NCBI GenBank assembly: GCA_946490455.1
Contig: CAMLXE010000142.1
Location: 1-5,292 of the forward strand
Direction: 5' to 3'
From: an uncultured Desulfovibrio sp.
GTDB taxonomy: Bacteria; Desulfobacterota; Desulfovibrionia; Desulfovibrionales; Desulfovibrionaceae
DNA length: 5,292 nt
Both the position numbers and the translations under genes were made by a program. Below are positions 1 to 4,878 of the stretch, piece after piece (the first letter of the stretch is position 1; each line of letters starts with the position of its first letter). The notes beneath the pieces are model-generated. The model was not told the origin of the DNA and did not search any database. It saw only the letters and a program-made list of their open reading frames with translations.

Positions 1-143
1 GAGAGTTTCGAGGCAGTGAAAGCAGGTGTACAAATGCCAACGACCTATGGTCGGACAAGTGTCACTCAACTATCAAGCGACGGCGGAATGCGGCCTTCGT
101 GCCTCAGGTTTTTTCCCTCTGCAATTATATGGATATGTCTCCC

Positions 144-175
144 AGGTCAGTCACTATACTTTTTTACTGACTTTT
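144..175 (+). terminator. Weak terminator-like hairpin
   Basis: AGGTCAGT (144-151) can pair with ACTGACTT (166-173), giving eight pairs with one G-T wobble around a 14-base loop. The last two T of the stem plus two more make a TTTT run, followed by GTGT. The stem is poor in G+C and the loop is large, so this would be a weak terminator for any gene entering from the left. Chance pairing is quite possible. Confidence 0.25.
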
Positions 176-245
176 GTGTAATCGTGGCCCCAGCTCAGAA
201 GCCCCGCTCATTTTGAGAGAGTTCATCAGACTTTCAATCCATTGT

Positions 246-274
246 GATTCCAACTGGAGTCCTCACGTGGAATC
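246..274. repeat. 7-bp perfect inverted repeat
   Basis: GATTCCA (246-252) is matched by its exact reverse complement TGGAATC (268-274) across 15 bases. No T-run follows on either strand, so it is not an obvious terminator. The left arm continues as ATTCCAAC, the same eight bases that form one arm of the hairpin at 2387-2408. A protein-binding site or chance are the alternatives. Confidence 0.35.
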
Positions 275-363
275 CCCTCCAATCATCCATGCAGATGAAT
301 TGTAGTGCGATTTCTTCCTTGATGCATATTGGTACATGTGAAATATCATTTTGTTTTAATGTG

Positions 364-405
364 GCATCATCATGATGCATAGAATCCGATTACGGTGTCT
401 ATAAA
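364..405 (+). promoter_or_regulatory. Palindrome beside a TATAAA element
   Basis: GCATCATCATGATGC (364-378) is a perfect 7+1+7 palindrome. A good -10 hexamer, TATAAA, lies at 400-405 with no recognisable -35 at the expected distance. If transcription starts near 412, the palindrome would be centred about 41 bases upstream, where activators of the class II type bind. The nearby TGATGCATA at 320-328 recurs at 373-381, and GCATCAT recurs at 476-482. The link to a regulator is inference from geometry only. Confidence 0.25.
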
Positions 406-550
406 ACAGAAAAATAAGCCAATCCAGATTAGTCATAACGCATTATTGGACTGTCAATTCCTTGATGAGGTTACAGCATCATATCTATCATAGTTTTGCC
501 ATTATATGGGTCGTGAACGAATTTGAATTCCTTCAGTTGTCCATCAAGAG

Positions 551-575
551 TTTAACAGACTCCTGTCTAGTTAAA
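551..575. repeat. 10-bp hairpin with one bulged A
   Basis: TTTAACAGAC (551-560) pairs with GTCT (565-568) and GTTAAA (570-575) around a TCCT loop, leaving A569 bulged. This makes ten pairs in 25 bases. A competing fold pairs CTGTCT (563-568) with AGACAG (579-584). No T-run follows on either strand, so it is more like an operator or RNA structural element than a terminator. AACAGACT (554-561) is repeated directly at 600-607. Confidence 0.4.
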
Positions 576-696
576 AAAAGACAGCAAAATAAACAGGACA
601 ACAGACTGTCAGACATATTGGGGAATATCCAAAACAGTGAACATGAACTCGGGAGAATCACGGTCTCATCAAATACGGATTGGCGATATGAAGTCT

Positions 697-737
697 CCCT
701 CTTCAAAGGAAAAGAGGGGAAGAGGGGAATTGCCCCT
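697..737. repeat. Hairpin overlapping 8-bp tandem repeat
   Basis: CCCTCTT (697-703) pairs perfectly with AAGAGGG (712-718) across eight bases. AAGAGGGG is then repeated in tandem (712-719 and 720-727), so either copy could serve as the right arm. The second copy can also fold with CCCCT (733-737). No role can be assigned, and a purine-rich low-complexity patch is the simplest reading. Confidence 0.3.
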
Positions 738-820
738 TGTTGCGCCTTATGCTAGAAGGCAAAGACATAGACCAGATTGGTTGACTGGAAAAGTGATTTG
801 GCGGTTCAGCACTTGCAGAT

Positions 821-853
821 CGGATGAATAGACAGCTGATCTTTATCCGTTTT
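821..853 (+). terminator. Possible terminator upstream of slyB
   Basis: CGGATGAA (821-828) pairs with TTTATCCG (842-849), eight pairs with one G-T wobble and a 13-base loop, followed directly by TTTT (850-853). It could end a transcript coming from the gene-poor region on the left and insulate slyB. The short T-run and modest stem make it weak. Confidence 0.3.
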
Positions 854-917
854 GAACCAGTATTTCTTTGAACATTGGGTGGTTATGGAGTGCAAGATAA
901 CACTCAGAATAGAAATT

Positions 918-922
918 GGAGA
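918..922 (+). promoter_or_regulatory. Ribosome site that fixes the slyB start
   Basis: GGAGA lies six bases before the ATG at 928. An in-frame TTG at 916 would overlap this site and has no Shine-Dalgarno of its own, so the ATG is preferred. A weak -10-like GATAAC lies at 897-902, but no good -35 goes with it. Confidence 0.7.
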
Positions 923-927
923 CGTTG

Positions 928-1392
928 ATGCGACACATTAGATGTATTTTTTTATGCCTGCTGTCTGCTTCGCTTCTTGCCATGACGGGTTGCGCGAATA
1001 TCAGTGGTAATGCCTATACAGCTGATCAGGCGCGCAGTGCCCAAACCGTACAGTACGGAACGGTCCGTTCAGTGCAGCAGGTTCAGGTTGAAGGCGATAC
1101 CAATGGCGCCATTGGTGCCGTGGGTGGTGGTGTGGTCGGTGGTGTACTGGGCAGCTTGGTTGGCGGTGGTAGCGGACGGACAGTAGGAGCTGTTGTCGGA
1201 GCATTGGCTGGTACAGGATTGGGGTATGCCGGTGAAAAGGCTGTAACCAACCAGACCGGACTTGAAATTGAAGTTCAGCTCGATAATGGACAGATCCTTT
1301 CTGTTGTTCAGGGGGCCGACCAGGTCTTTTCCGTGGGTGAACGGGTGCGTGTCCTGCGCGCTAGCGATGGTCGCACCAGAGTTACACGATAA
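928..1392 (+). CDS. slyB: Glycine-zipper outer-membrane lipoprotein, SlyB/Pcp family
   Basis: This 154-residue protein has a lipoprotein signal peptide: basic residues at 2-5, a hydrophobic stretch at about 6-19, then MTGC with Cys22 as the lipidation site. The region at about 60-103 is packed with glycines in GxxxG spacing (AVGGGVVGGVLGSLVGGG and on), the glycine-zipper 2TM domain of the 17 kDa antigen/SlyB family. The C-terminal part (about 111-154) has the beta-rich pattern of SlyB, with an LDNGQ turn and an SVGERVRV motif. E. coli SlyB is 155 residues, so the length fits. In enteric bacteria SlyB is a PhoP-regulated lipoprotein that supports outer-membrane integrity; no PhoP box was recognised here. 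The product should sit in the outer membrane facing the periplasm. Family membership is clear, strict orthology less so. Confidence 0.85.
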   Translation: MRHIRCIFLCLLSASLLAMTGCANISGNAYTADQARSAQTVQYGTVRSVQQVQVEGDTNGAIGAVGGGVVGGVLGSLVGGGSGRTVGAVVGALAGTGLGYAGEKAVTNQTGLEIEVQLDNGQILSVVQGADQVFSVGERVRVLRASDGRTRVTR

Positions 1393-1404
1393 TTTGTTCA
1401 GATA

Positions 1405-1428
1405 GCGCGAAGATGCCGCGCAGATTTT
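1405..1428 (+). terminator. Weak terminator after slyB
   Basis: GCGCG (1405-1409) and CGCGC (1417-1421) form a five-pair all-GC stem with a seven-base loop, followed by AGATTTTG, starting 12 bases after the slyB stop. The short stem and four-T run suggest partial termination at most, so some read-through into the next gene is likely. Confidence 0.35.
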
Positions 1429-1443
1429 GTGCAATTACCAACG

Positions 1444-1473
1444 CTGCCACTATCGCTTTTGGGGTAGTGGCGG
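1444..1473 (+). other. Stem-loop in the leader of the SLOG-like gene
   Basis: GCCACTA (1446-1452) and TAGTGGC (1465-1471) are perfect complements. Two flanking pairs on the outside (C1444-G1473, T1445-G1472) and two on the inside (T1453-G1464, C1454-G1463) extend the stem to eleven pairs, two of them wobbles. No T-run follows. It ends eight bases before the AAGGAG ribosome site at 1481-1486, so it could tune translation or mark an RNA processing site between slyB and the next gene. That role is inference. Confidence 0.45.
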
Positions 1474-1491
1474 GAAAAACAAGGAGCATTC

Positions 1492-2046
1492 ATGCTGGAT
1501 CCCAAACAGTGCGTTCTCTTCAGCGGCGGCGCCGCGGGCACGGAGCAATTTTTCGGCGCTCAGGCCGAAGCCTGGGGCATTGAAGAAGTCAACTACAGCT
1601 TTGACGGCCATCAGATTGAGCGCAAGCGTGGTGTGCGTGTTCTCACAACAGAAGAGTTGTCCCTCAAGGATGTGAGTCTGACCTATGTTTCCCGACTTAT
1701 GGGGCGTGAGTTCACCAAGGCTCCTCTGTTTCGCAAGGTTTTGCAGTCCATTTGCTGGCAGGTCAGCAGCGGACAGGAAGTCGTTGTGGTAGGAAGTATT
1801 CAGCCCGACAATACGGTGAAAGGCGGTACTGGCTGGGGTGCCGAATTTGCCAAGATCTGCAATAAGCCTCTGCTTGTGTTTGATCAGGAACAGAATGCCT
1901 GGTTCCGTTGGAATAACGATGCCTGGGTTCGTGAAGATGACCCCGTTATTCAAAAGACGCATTTTACGGCCACTGGAACCCGTTTTCTGGAACCTAATGG
2001 TCGTAAGGCCATTGCTGATCTCTTTGCCCGTTCGTTCAACCGCTAG
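1492..2046 (+). CDS. SLOG/YpsA-like Rossmann-fold protein of unknown function
   Basis: The 184-residue product starts at an ATG five bases after AAGGAG. Residues 8-16 (VLFSGGAAG) look like the first strand and glycine loop of the SLOG fold (the LOG/DprA/YpsA group). A second glycine cluster, GGTGWGAEFAK at 111-121, precedes a strand and DQEQNAWFRW (131-140), the usual pattern in YpsA-like proteins: a gly-rich loop, then K-P-hydrophobic-V-F-D-Q followed by aromatic residues. SLOG proteins bind nucleotides or nucleotide-derived ligands, and some are phosphoribohydrolases or sensors. I do not see the PGGxGTxxE motif of LOG cytokinin-activating enzymes. The protein has no signal peptide or membrane segment, so it should be cytosolic. 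I recall similar short proteins from Desulfovibrio-type genomes but cannot verify this. It is downstream of slyB and may be co-transcribed with it. Function unassigned. Confidence 0.75.
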   Translation: MLDPKQCVLFSGGAAGTEQFFGAQAEAWGIEEVNYSFDGHQIERKRGVRVLTTEELSLKDVSLTYVSRLMGREFTKAPLFRKVLQSICWQVSSGQEVVVVGSIQPDNTVKGGTGWGAEFAKICNKPLLVFDQEQNAWFRWNNDAWVREDDPVIQKTHFTATGTRFLEPNGRKAIADLFARSFNR

Positions 2047-2062
2047 GGCAAGATAGCTCAAA

Positions 2063-2175
2063 ACCGTCCACGCAGGTGGTTCTTTCCTGTCCAGCTGCTT
2101 GCCTGGGAATATGACCATTTTTTTCCCTGGCAGGCTTGGCTTAGGAAAGGCGGCATGCGTGGACGGTATTTTTTT
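2063..2175 (+). terminator. Long multi-segment hairpin with T-run after the SLOG-like gene
   Basis: ACCGTCCACGCA (2063-2074) is exactly complementary to TGCGTGGACGGT (2156-2167). Inside it CTTTCCT (2082-2088) pairs with AGGAAAG (2143-2149), CCA (2091-2093) with TGG (2137-2139), and 2097-2109 with 2123-2135 (12 of 13 positions, one wobble, one T-T mismatch). The total is about 34 pairs over 105 bases with a 13-base apical loop. Seven T follow (2169-2175). The position, 17 bases after the stop codon, and the T-run make it a terminator. The length is far beyond a normal one, so a palindromic intergenic repeat or a small structured RNA is an alternative. On the minus strand only four T follow. 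Confidence 0.75.
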
Positions 2176-2386
2176 GTCGTACATGCAGTTGAAGTAAGAG
2201 CATAGGGCTGTAGTCTTTTGTGATAGAGCCGTTTTTGAAGAGATTCTGCAGAGATCATTTCAGAAATTGTCAGATATTGTGTGCTATTGTCCTCTTTGGG
2301 ATGGAGGTTTGACATGTGATCGAGGCACACCTCAAGAATCGAGCGTGCAGTTCTTTTTGAAAGCATCTGACTGGGGATTCTGGAGT

Positions 2387-2408
2387 ATTCCAACCAATAA
2401 GTTGGAAT
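2387..2408. repeat. 8-bp perfect hairpin
   Basis: ATTCCAAC (2387-2394) and GTTGGAAT (2401-2408) are perfect complements with a six-base loop, and a T-G pair extends the stem outward. No T-run follows on either strand. The arm is the same octamer as at 247-254, where a second, looser inverted repeat occurs. It could be an operator for a dimeric regulator or a chance stem. Confidence 0.4.
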
Positions 2409-2658
2409 GTAGAAGAATGATTTGAAGCTGATATGAATCGCGTTCAAGCATGCAGACGACAGAATATTGTTGGGAGATGACCAAATTAGGCTGAAAAACG
2501 CTTGGAAATCTTTGATTGAAGGACAGTTGGGTAAAACTGATTGCCAGAGACATCTCTGAAACGGCATTGGGCAGGAAAGTAGGAGATGATCTTTCTGGTT
2601 CCCATAGCAAAGACCAGGGGTAAAAAGAGGCAGCAACTGGATATGGATAGCCTGCCGA

Positions 2659-2787
2659 CTGTTGGGCGACATAACGACGCCTCGGAATGAAGGTTTTTCC
2701 CAACAGGTAGTTGTGGGGGAATCTGCTTGAAACGTAATCCCTTGCGTTCAGACCTTCTTCTTAAGAGTCTGCACAGGCTGTTTGCCT
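2659..2787 (+). promoter_or_regulatory. Cluster of stem-loops in the rarD leader
   Basis: Three stems precede the rarD start. CTGTTGGG (2659-2666) pairs perfectly with CCCAACAG (2699-2706) across 32 bases. CAGAC and TCTT (2749-2753, 2756-2759) pair with AAGA and GTCTG (2763-2766, 2767-2771), with a CT bulge and a three-base loop. AGGC (2775-2778) pairs with GCCT (2784-2787). The ribosome site is only a modest GGGG at 2793-2796, just after the last stem. The arrangement fits a structured 5' leader that could affect translation, but it matches no riboswitch class I know. Confidence 0.3.
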
Positions 2788-2805
2788 CAAGTGGGGTTGT
2801 AACAT

Positions 2806-3714
2806 ATGAAATTGCCTTCCGTTTCTGGAACGGCTGTAGGTCCGTTGGCCGGTTTTTTGGCCTTTCTGTTCTGGGGTGGGCTTGTTCTGTTCTGGAAGCA
2901 GCTTGAAGGTGTCCCTCCCTTTGAAATCCTGTGCTACCGAATTTTGTGTTCGCTGATTTTTATTGTCCCTGTGATTCTGCTTGCAGGCCGTTGGAATGAG
3001 GTATCCGCGGTTCTTTGCATTCCGAGAACTCTGCTGACACTTGTCCTCAGCTCAGCCACTGTGGGACTCAACTGGTTTCTGTATATCTGGGCTATCAGTC
3101 AGAATATGGTTCTGGAAACAAGCCTCGGCTATTACATAAATCCACTGGTCAATGTGCTGCTTGGTTGCCTGTTCCTTCGGGAGCGCCCCACACGTCTTCA
3201 GACAGTGGCCATTCTTCTGGCCAGCGCAGGCGTTGGCTGGAGTGTCCTCAATCATGGCTATTTCCCCTGGCTTGCCTTTGGACTCGCCATCAGTTTTGGT
3301 CTTTATGGCCTCTTGCGTAAGACTGTACATGTGGAATCCTTGCCCGGGCTTTTCTGGGAAACGCTTTTCCTGACGCCACTCGCCGGAGGATGGGTTCTGT
3401 GGCTTGCGGCTCACGGAGAAGGTTTTCTTGTTCATCCTGCAGTGCATACAGGCATTTTCCTGCTTCTCTCAGGCCCGGTAACTTCAATTCCTCTGATCCT
3501 GTTCGCCTTTGCAGCCCGGCACATGCGTCTGATGACCTTGGGACTCATGCAGTATGTTTCACCCACGGGAACCTTCCTTATTGGCGTCTTTATCCTGCAT
3601 GAACCGTTACATGGGGAAACGCTGGTGACGTTCTGTTTTATATGGATAGCACTGCTGCTTTATACGCTGGAAAGTCTGCGACTGGCTCGTGTAGCCACAC
3701 GGCAGGGAGCCTGA
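2806..3714 (+). CDS. rarD: RarD, EamA/DMT-superfamily membrane transporter
   Basis: The 302-residue product is almost wholly hydrophobic, with about ten predicted membrane segments (roughly 12-31, 37-60, 72-94, 103-124, 128-147, 150-168, 179-200, 212-235, 241-263 and 270-290). Family landmarks of RarD are clear: FWG near 22-24, YRI at 44-46, NWFLYIWA at 89-96, ETSLGYYINPLVNVLLG at 104-120 with FLRER at 123-127, SFGLYGLLRK at 163-172, and LGLMQYVSPTGTFLIG at 245-260. E. coli RarD is 296 residues, so the gene is full length. RarD proteins are inner-membrane permeases of the drug/metabolite group; the name comes from chloramphenicol resistance work, and the true substrate is uncertain. The ATG at 2806 has a modest GGGG site nine bases upstream and leaves a short hydrophilic tail before the first segment. 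The gene stands alone and converges on rsmG. Confidence 0.93.
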   Translation: MKLPSVSGTAVGPLAGFLAFLFWGGLVLFWKQLEGVPPFEILCYRILCSLIFIVPVILLAGRWNEVSAVLCIPRTLLTLVLSSATVGLNWFLYIWAISQNMVLETSLGYYINPLVNVLLGCLFLRERPTRLQTVAILLASAGVGWSVLNHGYFPWLAFGLAISFGLYGLLRKTVHVESLPGLFWETLFLTPLAGGWVLWLAAHGEGFLVHPAVHTGIFLLLSGPVTSIPLILFAFAARHMRLMTLGLMQYVSPTGTFLIGVFILHEPLHGETLVTFCFIWIALLLYTLESLRLARVATRQGA

Positions 3715-3829
3715 CCGGAAGCATTCGGCATATCCTCTTTGTCTGAGGAGTGGTTGCCTGTGAACAAGGAGTCATCAAGGGGTACAACAGTACTTGGAAG
3801 ATTCCTTTTGTGCCTGGACCCGAGGAAAG

Positions 3830-3846
3830 AGTCTCCGAAGGAGGCT
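3830..3846 (+). terminator. Possible rarD terminator stem
   Basis: AGTCTCC (3830-3836) and GGAGGCT (3840-3846) form seven pairs with one T-G wobble around a GAA triloop, 115 bases after the rarD stop. The nearest T-run (3866-3870) is 19 bases further on, so this is not a classic intrinsic terminator. No better candidate lies closer to the gene. A TCCTC/GAGGA stem at 3733-3749 is even weaker. Confidence 0.25.
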
Positions 3847-3870
3847 TGATGTCATTTATCGAATATTTTT

Positions 3871-3917
3871 AATAGCATATGGGTCTCTTCAAAAGCAGTT
3901 TCATACCATGTGCTATT
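3871..3917. repeat. 12-bp inverted repeat between convergent rarD and rsmG
   Basis: AATAGCATATGG (3871-3882) pairs with CCATGTGCTATT (3906-3917) at all twelve positions, one being a T-G wobble, across 23 bases. It lies in the 259-base gap between the converging genes, about 57 bases past the rsmG stop. Neither strand has a T-run after it: the minus-strand continuation is AAAAATATTC. It may shape or protect mRNA 3' ends, or be a site where both transcripts end by another mechanism. Confidence 0.45.
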
Positions 3918-3973
3918 GTGGCTGGAGAAAATACGGGTCAAGGCGATGAGGCCGTGCAGGTGAAAGGATACCT

Positions 3974-4660
3974 TTAATCCTGTTTCGAGTGAAGTTGGAG
4001 GGCACAGAGAAAACGCTTCACTGGGCCGACTTCGTAGCTTGTGGTAGCCAGAAAATTCCACGTTTCCGTCTGTTGTATCCAGAGCGGAGCCTGTCGGACA
4101 TCTTCACGCAGCAACAGGATAACAACCCCACCGGGGTTTAGTGACGAACGTACCAATGTCAGGACATCCGGCCATGGCATGAATGCCCGGCTGACGACCA
4201 GATCGGCTGTGCGCCGCGGGGGACCTGCCATAAACGCTTCGGCCCGCCCTCGGAAAACATTGGTACGGGGAAGTGGGGTACGAGCAAGAACGGTGGAGAG
4301 AAAAAGAGCCCTTTTTTCTCGAGCTTCTACCATCCAGTAGGTTCCTTTTTGCCAGAGCATGCGCAGGGGAAGTCCCGGCAGACCGGCACCGGAACCAAGA
4401 TCCCAGCAGTCCGGCATATCCCGAAGATGAGTTGCCGTGGTCCAGTCTTCATTCAAAAAGGCGGCAAGGTGAAGACTGTCCACAACCAGGGTCATAAAGG
4501 TTTCCTCTGCCGTTCTGGTGCCCACAAGATTCATCACCCGATTCCATTGCATGAGCAGGTCAAGATAGGCGGCCAGTGGACGCAGGGCTTCCTCAGCGAG
4601 GTCAAAGCCAACGCGGCGGCCCCATCTCTGGAGATCGTGGAGTGGGACTGACTGGCTCAT
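3974..4660 (-). CDS. rsmG: 16S rRNA (guanine-527 N7) methyltransferase RsmG (GidB)
   Basis: RsmG transfers a methyl group from S-adenosylmethionine to N7 of G527 in 16S rRNA, in the cytosol; loss of it is known to give low-level streptomycin resistance. The 228-residue product has the family order: a helical N-terminus, WNRVMNLVGTR at 39-49, the DSLHL element at 61-65, the SAM-binding loop DLGSGAGLPGLPL at 87-99, VEAREKRALFL at 111-121 with its acidic residue at motif II, and DLVVSRAF at 153-160 followed by NPGG at 175-178. No key motif appears missing. The frame is open a further 81 codons upstream, but AGGAG six bases before the ATG at 4660 and the usual family length of 205-230 fix this start. 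It is not next to mnmG here, its common partner. It is transcribed toward rarD. Confidence 0.95.
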   Translation of the reverse strand: MSQSVPLHDLQRWGRRVGFDLAEEALRPLAAYLDLLMQWNRVMNLVGTRTAEETFMTLVVDSLHLAAFLNEDWTTATHLRDMPDCWDLGSGAGLPGLPLRMLWQKGTYWMVEAREKRALFLSTVLARTPLPRTNVFRGRAEAFMAGPPRRTADLVVSRAFMPWPDVLTLVRSSLNPGGVVILLLREDVRQAPLWIQQTETWNFLATTSYEVGPVKRFLCALQLHSKQD

Positions 4661-4666
4661 GAAAAA

Positions 4667-4671
4667 CTCCT
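4667..4671 (-). promoter_or_regulatory. Ribosome site that fixes the rsmG start
   Basis: On the minus strand AGGAG lies six bases before the ATG at 4660-4658. It rules out the longer open frame that begins near 4903, whose extra residues match nothing in RsmG. Confidence 0.8.
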
Positions 4672-4693
4672 GATGAAAGTGATTCGTGGAAGA

Positions 4694-4714
4694 TCCGATT
4701 TTCGAAAAATCGGA
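4694..4714. promoter_or_regulatory. 9-bp palindrome upstream of rsmG
   Basis: TCCGATTTT (4694-4702) and AAAATCGGA (4706-4714) are perfect complements around a three-base loop (CGA). It sits 34 bases upstream of the rsmG ATG, right where a transcript from the predicted promoter would begin. No T-run follows on either strand. It could be a 5' stabilising stem-loop on the mRNA or an operator at the start site. Confidence 0.5.
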
Positions 4715-4721
4715 GAACTGT

Positions 4722-4750
4722 TCTATGGTACCAGAAAGGCAAACGGTCAA
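4722..4750 (-). promoter_or_regulatory. Candidate sigma-70 promoter for rsmG
   Basis: On the minus strand TTGACC (4750-4745, five of six to the -35 consensus) is followed after 17 bases by CATAGA (4727-4722, three of six to the -10 consensus). The predicted start is near 4715, giving a leader of about 55 bases. The -10 is weak, so the call is tentative. Confidence 0.4.
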
Positions 4751-4804
4751 TAGGGGCGATGCCCGGCTTGTCGTGAGCTTCCCCACAATAGACAAAATAA
4801 CAGG

Positions 4805-4844
4805 CCGTTTCCGAGTCTTTCGAAAAAAATATTCAGGAAAACGG
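4805..4844. repeat. Inverted repeat with one bulged A
   Basis: CCGTTTCC (4805-4812) pairs with GGAAAACGG (4836-4844) with one bulged A, across 23 bases that include seven A (4823-4829) and the small palindrome TTTCGAAA (4818-4825). It lies between the SDR terminator and the rsmG promoter. On the minus strand the T-run falls in the loop, not after the stem, so it is not a standard terminator. Confidence 0.3.
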
Positions 4845-4878
4845 GAATAGGAGAGTATCGTTCGATCTCTCGTATCAT

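Larger units (their letters stand above)
1..915. other. Gene-poor region before slyB
   Basis: No open frame here has a convincing ribosome site or a recognisable product. A frame open from the left edge to 216 could be the tail of a gene entering from outside, but its translation matches nothing I know. Frames at 462-755 (TTG or ATG start, no Shine-Dalgarno) and 637-831 (GTG start) look like chance. The stretch is A+T-rich (18 G+C of 60 at 301-360). It holds several inverted repeats, listed separately: 144-173, 246-274, 364-378, 551-575, 697-718 and 821-849. It is best read as a long intergenic or decayed region, possibly carrying an untranslated RNA. Confidence 0.6.
2176..2805. other. Gene-poor gap and rarD leader
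   Basis: I can support no gene in these 630 bases. The plus strand is A+T-rich (21 G+C of 60 at 2221-2280) and purine-rich (37 of 60 at 2461-2520, 38 of 60 at 2581-2640). That depletes stop codons on the minus strand and explains the long open frames there. A consensus -35, TTGACA, lies at 2309-2314, but no good -10 sits 16-18 bases on. Small hairpins occur at 2387-2408, 2524-2539, 2545-2558 and 2659-2787. The last group lies directly upstream of rarD. Confidence 0.55.

Noticed and set aside
16..216. 66-codon frame open from the left edge
   Set aside because: It could be the tail of a gene from outside, but the residues match no family I know, so it is not called as a CDS.
462..755. 97-codon open frame with TTG/ATG start
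   Set aside because: No Shine-Dalgarno, no recognisable motif, and it runs through the hairpins at 551-575 and 697-718.
637..831. 64-codon open frame with GTG start
   Set aside because: The nearest GGGGA is about 12 bases away, the composition is unlike the confirmed genes, and it ends inside the terminator-like stem at 821-849.
2128..2142. Sigma-54-like TGGCA...TTGGC
   Set aside because: The spacing of the GG and GC elements does not fit the -24/-12 rule, and the bases belong to the long palindrome.
1450..2184. 244-codon open frame on the minus strand
   Set aside because: It is the antisense shadow of the SLOG-like gene, which has a clear ribosome site and family motifs on the plus strand.
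2309..2314. Consensus -35 TTGACA
   Set aside because: No acceptable -10 hexamer lies 16-18 bases downstream; the best, AAGAAT, needs a 19-base spacer.
3852..4061. 69-codon minus-strand frame overlapping the 3' end of rsmG
   Set aside because: It is mostly out-of-frame rsmG sequence, with no ribosome site and no recognisable product.
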